From assembly GCF_024054035.1 (NCBI RefSeq), contig NZ_JAMXQU010000010.1, forward strand, positions 54,087 to 118,086: a stretch of 64,000 nt of DNA, in the 5' to 3' direction. Under the pieces are notes generated by a model, which worked only from the letters and a program-made list of their open reading frames with translations, ran no database searches and was not told the origin of the DNA. This document shows, piece after piece, positions 39,303-50,065 of this stretch. The DNA comes from Asaia lannensis NBRC 102526. Its GTDB lineage: Bacteria; Pseudomonadota; Alphaproteobacteria; Acetobacterales; Acetobacteraceae. A program made the position numbers and the translations under genes. Every line of letters begins with the position of its first letter. The stretch's first letter is position 1.

Positions 39303-42300
39303 ATGAACGCCATCGTCGTAACTGCCTTAAGGCGGCCCCTGACCTTCGTCGTTTTTTCGATCCTGATCCTGATGTTCGGAATCATGTCGATCTTTAAAAC
39401 GCCGACCGACGTATTCCCCGAAATCAAGGTACCTGTCGTCTCGGTTATCTGGACCTATCCGGGTCTGCTACCGAACGAATTTGCAGGACGAATCACCTAT
39501 AATTTCGAGCTGGCAGTCACGACGACTGTGCAGAATATCGAGCATATGGAGTCGAACTCCTATTACGGGCGTTCGATCGTCAACATCTACTTCCAGCCCG
39601 GCACCCCTGTCGGCACGGCAGAAGCAGAAGTGACGGCCATTTCCCAGACGATCCTCCTCGGCCTGCCGCCCAAGGTTCCGGCCCCGATGATTGTGGCGCT
39701 CGACCCCTCGCAGGTGCCTGTCATCGCGCTTCAGATCACCTCCGAAAAACAGACTCCGTCCGATCTGTTCAAGCTCGGCGTCATTCGCGTGCGCCCTCTT
39801 CTTGCTACCGTTCCCGGTGCTGTCGTCGCCCATCCCTATGGCGGCATGGACAGCTTCGTGATGGTGTCGCTCAACCAGGAACAGCTTCGCGCCCATCACC
39901 TCTCTGCCGCCGACGTTCAGGCTGCCCTCACCGCCCAGAACATCGTGCTTCCCGCAGGCGATCAGAAGATCGACGCAATGGACTGGATGGTCCAGACGAA
40001 CGCCGCCCCGGAATCGATGGAAGACATCGCCAATATCCCGGTCAAGCGTGTGGGCAATGCTGTCATCTATATTCGTGACGTGGCCGATGTGTATCGTGGC
40101 GGTCATCCCCAGACCAACCTCGTGCTCGTCAAGGGCCGCCAGGCGGTCGAAATGATCACCCAGAAGGGTGGCACGGCGTCCACGCTGGATGTGGTTTCCG
40201 CCACCAAGGCCCTGCTACCGCGCCTGCGCGCCATTCTCCCTCCGGACGTCCAGGTCTCAATCCTCGCCGATGCTTCTGTAATGGTGAAGGAGCAGATCAA
40301 GGATGTGGTGCGTGAAATGATCACGGCCTCCATCCTGACCGGTATCGTGGTGCTGCTGTTTCTCGGCTCGTGGCGCTCCACGGTCATTATCGCCACGTCG
40401 ATCCCGCTCGCCATTCTCTGCTCGATCATCGGGCTCGGCTGGGCCGGTCAGTCCATCAACATCATGACCCTCGGCGGTCTGGCGCTGGCTGTCGGCATCC
40501 TCGTCGACGATGCCACCGTGATGATCGAGAACATCGATACCCACCTCGAAATGGGCAAGGATCTCGAACTCGCCATCATCGATGCTGCGAACCAGATCGT
40601 CATCCCGACCTTCGTTTCCACCACCTGCATCTGCATCGTCTGGCTGCCGCTCTTCGAGCTGTCGGGGGTCGCGGGCTATCTTTTCATGCCCATGGCACTC
40701 GCCATCATGTTCGCCATGATCGCATCCTTCATCCTGTCGCGCACCCTCGTGCCGACGATGGCAAAGTTTCTGCTTGCCGGTCAGATCCATCACGCTCACG
40801 GACATGAGGACCATGCTCCGGCGCCGAAGGGCTTTTTCGGTCGATTCCAGCGCGGTTTCGAGCATCGCTTCAACAGCTTCCGTGAAGGCTACAACACGCT
40901 TCTCGCGCGCTGTGTCGCGCGCCGAGGCATGTTCGTTGGCGTATTCCTTCTGATTTCCATCGCCTCCATGGGCCTCTACACTGTGGCAGGTCGCGACTTC
41001 TTCCCCGAGGTCAAATCCGGCTCGCTGCAGATGCACATGCGTGCACCGCTCGGCACCCGTATCGAGGTTGCAGGCCGCATCGCCGCCCTTGTCGACGACC
41101 GCATCAATCAGCTCCTGCCGGGCAAGGTCGAAAACATCATCTCCAATTGCGGCCTGCCTGAAGGACCGCATAATCAGGCCTTTATCCCAACGCCGACCAT
41201 CGGCACACAGGATTGCGACCTGACCATCGCGCTCAAGAATGAGGCGTCCCCCGTCTGGGATTACCGCGCCCTGCTCCGCAAGGATCTCTCGGCACGTTTC
41301 CCCGGCACGGTCTTCACCTTCCAGCCCGCCGATCTGACCGACAAGATCCTGAATTTCGGATCGGCCGCACCGATCGACATCCAGCTCTCCGGCCCAAGCG
41401 TTGCGGATAACTACAACTACGCCAAGCACCTGATCGGCAAGATCCGCCAGATCCCGGGCACGGCCGATGTTGTCATCCAGCAGACCATGTCGACACCCAC
41501 CCTCATGGTGAATGGCAACCGTACCTTCTCGCAGGCAACCGGCCTGAGCGAAAACGATCTTGCCACCAACGAACTCCTGACCTTGGCAGGTTCGGGCGTG
41601 GTCGATCCGCAGTTCTGGCTCGATCCGGTCGATAACGTGACCTTCCCGCTCAACGTCTACACGTCGCAGGATCAGCTCACCCATCTGAACGATCTGCTCA
41701 CCGTCCCTGTCGACAAGGGCGATGGCGATCCCAACGACCAGACACAGCTTCTGGGCGCTATCGCCGACATCGTCCCCACCGGGACACCGGGCGAGGTTTC
41801 GCATTACAACTCGATGTCTGAAATCGATATCTATGTGAATGTCGAAGGCACCGATCTCGGCAATGTGCTCGATGCCGTCAACGACACCATCGCCAAGGAT
41901 GCGTCCAATCTGCCGCGCACCACGGCAGTCGATGTGCACGGTCAGGCCACCACCATGCATGGTGCCTATGTCCAGCTCGTCTTCGGTCTGTGCGTATCCG
42001 TCGTGCTGATCTATCTGCTGATCGTCGTGAATTTCCAGTCCTGGCTGGACCCGTTCATCATCATCACAGCACTTCCCGGCGCGCTTGGCGGCATTGCCTG
42101 GGCCCTGTTCCTGACGGGCACACGCCTGTCGGTTCCGGCCCTTACAGGTGCAATCATGTGCATGGGTACGGCAACGGCCAACTCGATCCTGGTGGTCTCC
42201 TTTGCCCGTGAGCGCCTCGAAGTCCATGGCGATGCCCTGCGCGCTGCGATCGAAGCCGGTTACGGTCGTATCCGTCCGGTTCTCATGACCGCACTCGCCA

Positions 42301-42467
42301 TGATCGTCGGCATGATCCCGATGGCAACATCCAACTCGACCAATGCGCCGCTCGGTCGCGCCGTTATCGGCGGCCTGATCGTCGCTACCATCTCCACCCT
42401 GCTCTTCGTGCCCTGCGTCTACGCGATCCTGCACAACCGCTCTGCCCGCCAGAAGGAAATCGTCTAA
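39303..42467 (+). CDS. RND-family efflux permease (AcrB/MdtB-like)
   Basis: The 1054-aa inner-membrane proton-driven pump of a tripartite system. Features: the N-terminal LTFVVFSILILMFGIMSI membrane helix, the PTDVFPEIKVPVVSVIWTYPG segment and the VGILVDDATVMIEN motif with the proton-relay Asp pair (about residues 402-403). Twelve membrane segments in two halves, the IATSIPLAILCSIIGL and IMCMGTATANSILVV repeats, complete it. A His-rich cytoplasmic loop (IHHAHGHEDHAPAPKG, near residue 496) is unusual. The substrate class cannot be read. First gene of an operon with overlapping partners. Confidence 0.92.
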   Translation: MNAIVVTALRRPLTFVVFSILILMFGIMSIFKTPTDVFPEIKVPVVSVIWTYPGLLPNEFAGRITYNFELAVTTTVQNIEHMESNSYYGRSIVNIYFQPGTPVGTAEAEVTAISQTILLGLPPKVPAPMIVALDPSQVPVIALQITSEKQTPSDLFKLGVIRVRPLLATVPGAVVAHPYGGMDSFVMVSLNQEQLRAHHLSAADVQAALTAQNIVLPAGDQKIDAMDWMVQTNAAPESMEDIANIPVKRVGNAVIYIRDVADVYRGGHPQTNLVLVKGRQAVEMITQKGGTASTLDVVSATKALLPRLRAILPPDVQVSILADASVMVKEQIKDVVREMITASILTGIVVLLFLGSWRSTVIIATSIPLAILCSIIGLGWAGQSINIMTLGGLALAVGILVDDATVMIENIDTHLEMGKDLELAIIDAANQIVIPTFVSTTCICIVWLPLFELSGVAGYLFMPMALAIMFAMIASFILSRTLVPTMAKFLLAGQIHHAHGHEDHAPAPKGFFGRFQRGFEHRFNSFREGYNTLLARCVARRGMFVGVFLLISIASMGLYTVAGRDFFPEVKSGSLQMHMRAPLGTRIEVAGRIAALVDDRINQLLPGKVENIISNCGLPEGPHNQAFIPTPTIGTQDCDLTIALKNEASPVWDYRALLRKDLSARFPGTVFTFQPADLTDKILNFGSAAPIDIQLSGPSVADNYNYAKHLIGKIRQIPGTADVVIQQTMSTPTLMVNGNRTFSQATGLSENDLATNELLTLAGSGVVDPQFWLDPVDNVTFPLNVYTSQDQLTHLNDLLTVPVDKGDGDPNDQTQLLGAIADIVPTGTPGEVSHYNSMSEIDIYVNVEGTDLGNVLDAVNDTIAKDASNLPRTTAVDVHGQATTMHGAYVQLVFGLCVSVVLIYLLIVVNFQSWLDPFIIITALPGALGGIAWALFLTGTRLSVPALTGAIMCMGTATANSILVVSFARERLEVHGDALRAAIEAGYGRIRPVLMTALAMIVGMIPMATSNSTNAPLGRAVIGGLIVATISTLLFVPCVYAILHNRSARQKEIV

Positions 42468-43648
42468 TGGCCACCTCCCCCAAGACCATCGCCATCGCGG
42501 GAGGATGCGTCCTCGCGCTCTGGGTCGGCGCACTTGTTGTCGGTCGCGTCCACCACAATCACGCCCTCGCCACCGAGACGTCACAGAACGCCATTCCCAA
42601 TGTGGCCGTGCTCAACCCCATCCAGTCGCCCGACAAGGTCGCCCTGACCCTGCCCGGCAATATCGATGCCTGGTACCAGGCCCCGATCTATCCGCAGGTT
42701 TCGGGCTACGTGAAAATGTGGTTCAAGGATTACGGTGCCCATGTGAAGGCAGGCGACGCGCTGGCAGAAATCAACGCGCCCGCGCTCGATGCTCAATATG
42801 CCCAGGCTCAGGCCGATCTGAACGCGGTGCTGGCCAAATACCACCTCGCCGCTGTCACGGCCGAACGCTGGCGCGCCATGGGCAAGTCACAGTCGGTTTC
42901 CGGTCAGTCCGTCTCGGTCTCGAATGCCAATGAGCAGTCGGCCAGAGCCGAAGTCGATGCCGCACAACGCAACGTCGACCACTTCGCCGCACTGGAAAAG
43001 TTCAAGACCATCGTGGCCCCCTTCGACGGCATCGTGACATCGCGCAGCATCAATGTGGGTGATTACGTTCATGATGGCGGCGGCAATCTCAACGCGACGG
43101 GCGGCGCATCCGAGCTTTTCACTGTGGCAGATGTCCACAAGCTGCGTCTGTTCGTCTCCGTTCCCGAGGTGTTTTCCTATATCCTGCAGCCCGACATCAC
43201 CGCCGATGTCAGCGTGCCCCAGTTCAAGGACAAGAAGTTCCATGCGAGCTTCCTGACCACAGCACGTGGCTATGACCCCAACACGCGCACCGTGACCTCG
43301 GAATTCACCATGGAAAACCCCGGTGAAACCCTGTGGCCCGGCACCTTTGCCTCTGTCCAGCTCAAGGCCCATAACGAAACGGCTCATCTTTACGAAGTTC
43401 CGACTTCGGCCCTCGTTTTCGAGGAGAAAGGCATGCAGGTCGTCGTCGTGAATGACGACAACACGGTCCATTTCAAGAAAGTCGTCGTAGGCCGCATGGC
43501 AGATACCGCAACCGAAATCCAGGCCGGTGTCGACCCCAAGGACCGTATCATTGCCAACCCGCCAGCCGATCTGCTGGAAGGTGACAAGGTTAACGTCACC
43601 ACACCGCAGCGCGGCTACAACCAGTCCGGATTCGGGGCCTCGGAATGA
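42467..43648 (+). CDS. RND efflux periplasmic adaptor (membrane fusion protein)
   Basis: A 393-aa HlyD-type adaptor whose ATG shares one base with the permease stop. A hydrophobic N-terminal anchor (residues about 6-24, IAIAGGCVLALWVGALVVG) keeps it at the inner membrane. The body has the barrel-sandwich motif (VSGYVKMWFKDYGAHVKAGDALAEINAPALDAQYAQAQADLN), a helical hairpin, and the second half VAPFDGIVTSRSINVGDYV. It connects the permease to the outer membrane channel. Confidence 0.92.
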   Translation: MATSPKTIAIAGGCVLALWVGALVVGRVHHNHALATETSQNAIPNVAVLNPIQSPDKVALTLPGNIDAWYQAPIYPQVSGYVKMWFKDYGAHVKAGDALAEINAPALDAQYAQAQADLNAVLAKYHLAAVTAERWRAMGKSQSVSGQSVSVSNANEQSARAEVDAAQRNVDHFAALEKFKTIVAPFDGIVTSRSINVGDYVHDGGGNLNATGGASELFTVADVHKLRLFVSVPEVFSYILQPDITADVSVPQFKDKKFHASFLTTARGYDPNTRTVTSEFTMENPGETLWPGTFASVQLKAHNETAHLYEVPTSALVFEEKGMQVVVVNDDNTVHFKKVVVGRMADTATEIQAGVDPKDRIIANPPADLLEGDKVNVTTPQRGYNQSGFGASE

Positions 43649-45255
43649 GCACAAACAAGATCAGAAAGCTGGCTCTGGCCTGCGGCACGGTTCTGACGGC
43701 CTTTGGCCTGTCAGCCTGTGACCTCGCGCCAACCTACACGCCGCCCACCTTCATCGTGCCAGCCAGCTGGCACGGTCAGGGCCCCTTCGCCAAGGCGACC
43801 CCGGCTGATACGACCCTGCCCACCGACTGGTGGAAGCTGCTGAACGACCCGCTTCTGAACGAAATGGAAGCGACGCTCACAACGTCGAACGCCGATCTTC
43901 AGGCTTCGGCAGAGCGCTTCATCCAGGCGCGTGCGCTTGTGGTGCAGGCCCGCTCCGAGCTGCTGCCCCATCTGGCCCTCGGGGCCGGTGCATTCGACAA
44001 CAAGCAGTCGGAAGACCGCCTGTTCCGCTACAAGGGCAACGTTACCGAGACGGATGAGGAATATCATGGCCTCGCGTCGTGGGAGCCCGATTTCTGGTCG
44101 GCCATACGCAACCATGTCCGTGCACAAAAGCAGTACGCGCAGGAAAAAGCTGCCGATTTTGCGATGTCACGCCTGAGCCTTCAGGCTGAGCTCGCGTCGG
44201 ATTACGTCCAGCTGCGTGGCTACGATGCCCAGATCGCCATCTATAACCAGTCAATCGGCTATTATCAGAAGGCTCTGCAAATCACGCAGAACCAGCTGCT
44301 GAACCAGGCCGCACCGCGTCTCGATGTTGCCCGTGCCCAGGCCCAGCTCTATTCGACACAGGCTGCAGAGCTCGACGTGCAGGCTGCACGCGAGGTGACG
44401 GAACACGCCATCGCCATTCTGACCAATGCGTCGCCGTCGTCATTCCATATCGCACCGACCCAGGTCATGGGCTTCCACCAGCCAAACCTGCCGGCAGGCA
44501 TTCCCTCCGAGCTACTCCAGCGTCGCCCCGATATCGCCAGTGCTGAACGCGAAATGGCACAGGCCAATCGCGAGATCGGCATCGCACGCGCTGCATTCTA
44601 TCCTCATGTCTCGCTTCAGGCAGGCGGCGGTTTTGCGCAGAACGGTTTCGATCTCGCCAATCTCGCCAATTCACTCTGGTCCTACGGCGCTTCCTTCGAA
44701 CTCCCCATTTTCGAGGGCGGCCTGAGACGCGCCGAACTCCAGCATGCCTGGTCGGCCTATCGCGAAACGCGTGACAATTACCGCAGCAAGGTGCTGGATT
44801 CCTTCCGCGAAGTGGAAGACGGGCTGTCGCGTACCAGCCGTCTCGATCAGGAAAACCGCACACTCGAAAAGGCGGTCGATGCCACACTGGCCACGCAGAA
44901 CATGACCATGACGCTTTATCAGGGTGGTATTGGCACATATCTCGAGGCGATTTTCGCACAGGTCCAGACACTGGAGACACGCATCCACCAGATCGAGGTC
45001 GCAACACGCCTCTATCAGGCGGATATCGGCCTGATACGCGCCCTCGGCGGCGGCTGGAACGTCAAACTCCTGCCGACAATGGATCAGACGCTTTCCATCG
45101 CACCGTTGCAATATGACGATCTGCACCATCCGCAGCCCGTCGGCGGCGTGAACATCTCACAGCATCCTGAAAGCTTCGAAAACCTGAGCAGCGCCGCGCC
45201 ACAGGCTCCCGCTGCAGCGACGGGCAAAACGCTTCGCCCGATATACGACCAGTAA
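43645..45255 (+). CDS. outer-membrane efflux lipoprotein (NodT/OprM family)
   Basis: A 536-aa channel protein overlapping the adaptor gene by 4 nt. The signal ends in a lipobox (LSACD) with Cys at about 27. The mature protein shows two copies of the OEP repeat: NADLQASAERFIQARALVVQARSELLPHLALGA with YHGLASWEPDFWSAIRNHV, and NREIGIARAAFYPHVSLQAGGGFAQNG with LWSYGASFELPIFEGG. The RRPDIASAEREM motif is typical. A Pro/Ala-rich tail of about 45 residues follows the last repeat. It completes the pump. Confidence 0.93.
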   Translation: MSTNKIRKLALACGTVLTAFGLSACDLAPTYTPPTFIVPASWHGQGPFAKATPADTTLPTDWWKLLNDPLLNEMEATLTTSNADLQASAERFIQARALVVQARSELLPHLALGAGAFDNKQSEDRLFRYKGNVTETDEEYHGLASWEPDFWSAIRNHVRAQKQYAQEKAADFAMSRLSLQAELASDYVQLRGYDAQIAIYNQSIGYYQKALQITQNQLLNQAAPRLDVARAQAQLYSTQAAELDVQAAREVTEHAIAILTNASPSSFHIAPTQVMGFHQPNLPAGIPSELLQRRPDIASAEREMAQANREIGIARAAFYPHVSLQAGGGFAQNGFDLANLANSLWSYGASFELPIFEGGLRRAELQHAWSAYRETRDNYRSKVLDSFREVEDGLSRTSRLDQENRTLEKAVDATLATQNMTMTLYQGGIGTYLEAIFAQVQTLETRIHQIEVATRLYQADIGLIRALGGGWNVKLLPTMDQTLSIAPLQYDDLHHPQPVGGVNISQHPESFENLSSAAPQAPAAATGKTLRPIYDQ

Positions 45256-45285
45256 GACACACGACCGGTAACAGGCTTTCGTCCC

Positions 45286-45316
45286 GGCGGATGGTTGGGC
45301 TTTCCTACCATCCGCC
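45286..45316 (+). terminator. hairpin after the RND operon (no U tract)
   Basis: Perfect 10-bp inverted repeat GGCGGATGGT (45286-45295) and ACCATCCGCC (45307-45316) with an 11-nt loop, 30 nt after the operon's stop. A T-run after the stem is missing, so it could stop transcription with Rho, stabilise the 3' end, or act for the convergent ghrA transcript. Confidence 0.5.
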
Positions 45317-45414
45317 ACGCCGCATCCCGGCTTTGCGATGACGATCCCTTATCGGTACCAGGAGCACCTGCCGTCGTTCGCAGTGCCGATTACCCCTCTG
45401 ATCCCGAAATCGCG

Positions 45415-46359
45415 TCAGTAGCCAATTTCGCGACTGACCGGATCCGGCATCACACCCCGATCGTAAAAATCCTGAATATTGCGCGCGGCCAGATCGGATG
45501 CGGTGCCCGTCTGGGTCGGTGCCGTGATATGCGGCAATACAGTCACCTTCGGATGACTCCACAACCAGTCATCCTCTGGCAGTGGTTCATGCTCGAACAC
45601 ATCGAGTACAGCATGCGACAGCTGCCCCCGATCCAGCGCGCGACCGAGCGCAGCCTGATCGACAATAGGGCCTCTGGCGAAATTGATCAGCGAAGCACCT
45701 TCGCGCATCTGACCGAAACGCCAGTCATCGAGCAGATTGCGCGTCTGAGGCGTCAGGGGCAGCAGCACGATGATAATCGCATTATCGCGTAGCAAAGCTT
45801 CAAGCCCCGAAGGGCCGTAAGTCATCGGCATATCCACGGCAGCACAAGGCGTGCGACGCCAACCTGTCACCGGAAAGCCGTTCTCCATCAGCTTGCGGGC
45901 CGCCGCACGCCCCAGATTCCCCATACCGAGAATACCCACCGGTCGGTCCTGAGGCAGTACCAGCTTGTGCTGCTGCCAGCATTTCCGGTTCTGCTGATCA
46001 CGATAGCGCGGCATGTCCCGATGGAGATAAAGCGTCCAGGCCAGAACGGCCTCAGACATGGTCAGCGCCAGTTGCGGATCGGTCATCCTGACGATGCGAA
46101 CCGCCTTGTCAGGCATTTCCTCCACAAGACGTTCCACCCCCGCCCAAAGGCTTTGCACCCATTCGAGCATGGGCAGTCTGGCGAGATCAGCAGGATCGGG
46201 ATTGGCTACCACAGCCATACATGCAGCGCGCCTCTCTCCATCGGTCAGAGCCTCGAATGGGATAACCCGTATGCCGTTCAGCCGGGCATTGATGGCCTCA
46301 AGCGCTTCTTCCCTCTCACGTGGCAGTATCCTGCCGCAAAAAGGCACCAGAACAGTCAC
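45415..46359 (-). CDS. ghrA: glyoxylate/hydroxypyruvate reductase A-type dehydrogenase
   Basis: A 314-aa NAD(P)H-dependent D-2-hydroxyacid dehydrogenase. Cofactor motif [16 protein letters not shown]; catalytic Arg in [10 protein letters not shown], Glu in [15 protein letters not shown], His in [10 protein letters not shown]. The last block is typical of GhrA. Glyoxylate and hydroxypyruvate are the usual substrates. The start overlaps the uvrA stop by 4 nt, so it is read as the second gene after uvrA, with no obvious link to DNA repair. Confidence 0.85.
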   Translation of the reverse strand: MTVLVPFCGRILPREREEALEAINARLNGIRVIPFEALTDGERRAACMAVVANPDPADLARLPMLEWVQSLWAGVERLVEEMPDKAVRIVRMTDPQLALTMSEAVLAWTLYLHRDMPRYRDQQNRKCWQQHKLVLPQDRPVGILGMGNLGRAAARKLMENGFPVTGWRRTPCAAVDMPMTYGPSGLEALLRDNAIIIVLLPLTPQTRNLLDDWRFGQMREGASLINFARGPIVDQAALGRALDRGQLSHAVLDVFEHEPLPEDDWLWSHPKVTVLPHITAPTQTGTASDLAARNIQDFYDRGVMPDPVSREIGY

Positions 46360-49289
46360 GATGCGCTTACCTTGCGTCGGGAAACAGGAGGCGATTTCTT
46401 CTTCCGCGCTGGCGCTTTCGGAGTCATCGCGGGGGCCGGAAGAAGAGGCCCGAGAAAACGCCCGGTATGGCTCTCCTTCGTCGCAGCAATCACCTCGGGC
46501 GGCCCTTCGGCGACGATACGACCGCCGCCATCGCCCCCCTCGGGGCCGATATCGATCAGCCAGTCCGCTGTCTTGATAACGTCGAGATTATGCTCGATCA
46601 CCAGGACGGTGTTCCCCTGATCCACCAGTGCATGCAGCACGTCCAGCAATTTGCGCACGTCTTCAGTGTGCAGCCCCGTCGTCGGCTCATCGAGAATATA
46701 CAGTGTTCGCCCGGTCGCCCGGCGCGCCAGCTCCTTCGACAGCTTCACACGCTGCGCCTCACCGCCCGAAAGGGTGGTCGCCTGCTGCCCCAGAGTCACA
46801 TAGCCCAGCCCGACCTGCTGCAGGATCGCCAGCCTGTCACGAATACGTGGCACTGCATGGAAGAAGGGCAGCGCCTCATCCACCGTCATGGCCAGCACAT
46901 CGGCAATCGACTTGCCGCGGAACTTCACGTCCAGCGTCTCGCGGTTATAGCGCTGCCCTTTGCAGGTATCGCAGGTCACGAACACATCGGGCAGAAAGTG
47001 CATCTCGATCTTGAGCACACCATCGCCCTGGCACGCCTCGCAACGCCCGCCCTTGACGTTAAAAGAGAAGCGCCCGGGCTTGTAGCCGCGCGCCTTGGCC
47101 TCAGGGAGCTCGGCAAACCAGTCGCGTATCGGCGTGAACAGATCCGTATAGGTCGCCGGATTGGAACGGGGTGTACGTCCGATCGGCGACTGGTCGATAT
47201 CGATGATCTTGTCGAGATGCTCCACCCCCACAAGCGCCCTGTAAGGCAGAGGCGACTGGTTCGCGCCCATCAGTTCACGCGACAATGCCTTGTAAAGCGT
47301 ATCGACCACGAGGGTCGACTTGCCACCGCCAGACACGCCGGTCACCGCCACGAAACAGCCCAGCGGGATACGCGCCGTGACGTCGTGCAGATTATTGCCC
47401 GTCGCCCCGACAAGCGTCAGCATACGCGTCTCGTCGGACACGCGACGCTTTTCCGGCACCGGAATAACGCGTCTGCCCGAGAGATAATCTCCCGTAATGC
47501 TGTTCTCGTTTTTCGCCACGTCTTCCGGCCGCCCGCTTGCAACGACCGTTCCACCCAGAGCGCCCGCACCCGGCCCCATATCGATCAGCCAGTCGGCAGC
47601 ACGAATCGCATCTTCGTCATGCTCGACCACGATAACCGTATTGCCCAGCTTCTTCAGCCGATCGAGCGTCCCGAGCAGGCGTTCATTATCGCGCTGATGC
47701 AGCCCGATGGACGGTTCGTCGAGCACATAGAGCACACCGGTAAGTCCTGAGCCGATCTGACTCGCCAGCCGGATGCGCTGGCTTTCTCCACCCGACAGCG
47801 TGGCAGACCCACGCGACAACGTCAGATAATCGAGCCCCACATCGTCAAGAAAACGCAGGCGATCCAGAATCTCGCGCAGAATACGATGCGCGATTTCGGC
47901 TCGCTGCGGCGTCAGTGACGCCTCGACCCCACCGAACCAGTCAAGTGCCTTCCTGATCGTCAGATCGGAAGCCTGCGCGATGTTCATATCGTGCACCCGC
48001 ACACAAAGCGCTTCGGGCTTGAGGCGCGCACCATGACAGGCATGACAGGGCACGGCTGACTGATAACGCGACAGTTCTTCTCGCACCCACATGCTATCCG
48101 TCTCGGCCAGACGACGCTGTAGGTTGCGCATCACCCCTTCGAAAGGCTTGGTCAGCTCATAGGCGCGCTTACCATCCTTGTAGGTAAACAGAACCGAGTC
48201 CTCGCTGCCTTCCAGCAGGGCCTTGCGAAATCCCTCCCCCAGCTTCTTCCAGGGTGTCGTCATCTTTTCCCTGAAGTGACGCGCCATCGCTTCGAGCGTC
48301 TGGTCGTACCAGGGCGTTTTGGCATCGCGCCATGGCGCGATCGCGCCCTCGGCCAGAGACAGGTTCTCGTCAGGCACGATCAGGCGTGCATCGAAATGCG
48401 TCTCGGTGCCGATACCGTCACAAACAGGGCAAGCCCCCATCGGCGCGTTGAACGAGAACAGACGCGGCTCGATCTCCTCAAGCGTAAACCCGCTCACCGG
48501 GCAGGCAAACTTGGCAGAGAACACGATATGTTCGCTCTCGCCTTTCTCACCGGCACGACGCACCTGCTCGGCATAGGCCACACCATCGGCAAGACCGAGC
48601 GCGGTCTCGAAACTGTCGGCCAGACGCGTCTCTATGCCCGGCTTGACCACCACGCGATCGACAACGACTTCCACCGTATGCCGAAGCTTGCGGTTCAGAT
48701 GGGGGGCATCTGCAATCTCGTAGGTCTCGCCATCGACCTTGACCCGCGTGAAGCCCTTGCGCTGAAGTTCGGCCAGCTCCTTGCGATACTCCCCCTTGCG
48801 ATCGCGAATGACCGGAGCCAGCAGCATCAGCCGCGTGCCCTCTTCCATCGCCATGACGCGATCCACCATCTGGCTGACCGTCTGCGCCTCGATGGGCAGT
48901 CCCGTCGCCGGCGAATAGGGCACACCTGCACGCGCCCAGAGCAGACGCATGTAGTCATGAATTTCGGTAATGGTGCCTACAGTCGATCGTGGATTTTTGG
49001 ACGTGGTCTTCTGCTCGATCGAGATCGCGGGCGAGAGCCCCTCGATCGAATCCACATCCGGCTTGCCCATCAGCTCCAGAAACTGACGCGCATAGGCCGA
49101 CAGGCTTTCGACATAGCGCCTCTGCCCCTCGGCATAGATCGTATCGAAAGCGAGCGACGACTTTCCCGAGCCCGAAAGCCCCGTAATCACCGTCAGCTGG
49201 TCCCTGGGAATATCGGCATCGACATTCTTCAGATTATGCACGCGGGCACCGCGCACACGAATGGACTGGTTGTACGGCAGATCGGACAT
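46356..49289 (-). CDS. uvrA: excinuclease ABC subunit A
   Basis: The damage-recognising ATPase of nucleotide excision repair. The frame opens at 49394, but [24 protein letters not shown] at 49289 is the normal UvrA start and gives 977 aa. The first Walker A is GLSGSGKSS, the second GVSGGGKST, each followed by its ABC signature ([19 protein letters not shown] and [18 protein letters not shown]). Two zinc fingers are present: CPVSG..CPVC and CEAC..CDTC. It is divergent from ssb, an arrangement common in proteobacteria, with 179 bp between them. Confidence 0.97.
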   Translation of the reverse strand: MSDLPYNQSIRVRGARVHNLKNVDADIPRDQLTVITGLSGSGKSSLAFDTIYAEGQRRYVESLSAYARQFLELMGKPDVDSIEGLSPAISIEQKTTSKNPRSTVGTITEIHDYMRLLWARAGVPYSPATGLPIEAQTVSQMVDRVMAMEEGTRLMLLAPVIRDRKGEYRKELAELQRKGFTRVKVDGETYEIADAPHLNRKLRHTVEVVVDRVVVKPGIETRLADSFETALGLADGVAYAEQVRRAGEKGESEHIVFSAKFACPVSGFTLEEIEPRLFSFNAPMGACPVCDGIGTETHFDARLIVPDENLSLAEGAIAPWRDAKTPWYDQTLEAMARHFREKMTTPWKKLGEGFRKALLEGSEDSVLFTYKDGKRAYELTKPFEGVMRNLQRRLAETDSMWVREELSRYQSAVPCHACHGARLKPEALCVRVHDMNIAQASDLTIRKALDWFGGVEASLTPQRAEIAHRILREILDRLRFLDDVGLDYLTLSRGSATLSGGESQRIRLASQIGSGLTGVLYVLDEPSIGLHQRDNERLLGTLDRLKKLGNTVIVVEHDEDAIRAADWLIDMGPGAGALGGTVVASGRPEDVAKNENSITGDYLSGRRVIPVPEKRRVSDETRMLTLVGATGNNLHDVTARIPLGCFVAVTGVSGGGKSTLVVDTLYKALSRELMGANQSPLPYRALVGVEHLDKIIDIDQSPIGRTPRSNPATYTDLFTPIRDWFAELPEAKARGYKPGRFSFNVKGGRCEACQGDGVLKIEMHFLPDVFVTCDTCKGQRYNRETLDVKFRGKSIADVLAMTVDEALPFFHAVPRIRDRLAILQQVGLGYVTLGQQATTLSGGEAQRVKLSKELARRATGRTLYILDEPTTGLHTEDVRKLLDVLHALVDQGNTVLVIEHNLDVIKTADWLIDIGPEGGDGGGRIVAEGPPEVIAATKESHTGRFLGPLLPAPAMTPKAPARKKKSPPVSRRKVSAS

Positions 49290-49468
49290 CGGCACCACGC
49301 AAAGCAGATTGGGAGATCGGAACAGGAGAACGTTTCGAGACCTATGTAGGATTGCCCGACGCCGGATTAAAGGCAGGATTAAAGTCGGCAGCAATGCGGG
49401 CCAAGACGTGACGGCGGCGCTAGGCTGGGCTAAGATGGCGCGATTTTCAGTATTTAGGGTCGGTCGCC

Positions 49469-50011
49469 ATGGCAGGAAGTGTAAACAAAGTCATTCTGGT
49501 GGGAAATCTGGGCCGCGACCCGGAAACACGGAATGCCCAGTCCGGCGCGAAGATCGTCAACCTGACCGTCGCCACATCCGAAAGCTGGAACGATCGCGCT
49601 TCGGGCGAGCGCAAGGAGCGCACCGAATGGCATCGCGTGGTGATCTTCAACGAGCGCCTGGCCGATGTGGCTGAGCGTTTCCTGCGCAAGGGCCGCAAGG
49701 TCTATGTCGAGGGTCAGCTCCAGACACGCAAATGGACGGACCAGAGCGGTCAGGAACGCTATACGACCGAAATCGTCCTCGACCGTTTCCGCGGCGAGCT
49801 CACCCTGCTCGACAACAACCGCGACGGCGAATCTGGCGGTGGCACGGGCGGCGGCTACGAAAGCGGCCCATCACGTTCCTATGGCGGCGGCAATGCCCCT
49901 GCTCGCAGCAGTGGCGGCATGAACCAGTCTCCCTCGCGCAATCAGGGTGGCAATAACGGCGGTGGCTGGGATGCACCGGGCGGCGATCTGGACGACGAAA
50001 TTCCGTTCTGA
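49469..50011 (+). CDS. ssb: single-stranded DNA-binding protein
   Basis: A 180-aa SSB: N-terminal OB fold ([40 protein letters not shown], then [37 protein letters not shown]), a Gly/Ser/Asn-rich linker of about 60 residues, and the DLDDEIPF acidic tip that binds partner proteins. A gyrA start follows 54 bp later. I looked for a LexA box between ssb and uvrA and did not find a convincing one. Confidence 0.96.
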   Translation: MAGSVNKVILVGNLGRDPETRNAQSGAKIVNLTVATSESWNDRASGERKERTEWHRVVIFNERLADVAERFLRKGRKVYVEGQLQTRKWTDQSGQERYTTEIVLDRFRGELTLLDNNRDGESGGGTGGGYESGPSRSYGGGNAPARSSGGMNQSPSRNQGGNNGGGWDAPGGDLDDEIPF

Positions 50012-50065
50012 TCGGCGTCTCCCCGCTTTTCTCCCTGATCGACACATCAACAAGACGGACCTGCC

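Noticed and set aside
39468..42584. Long antisense ORFs opposite the RND permease, including one of 775 aa
   Set aside because: They follow from the codon bias of the real plus-strand gene, have no family pattern and no ribosome binding site.
49290..49468. Possible LexA box GAAC-N4-GAAC between uvrA and ssb
   Set aside because: The alphaproteobacterial LexA site needs a 7-nt spacer (GTTC-N7-GTTC); here the spacer is 4 nt. SOS control is possible but not shown by this motif.
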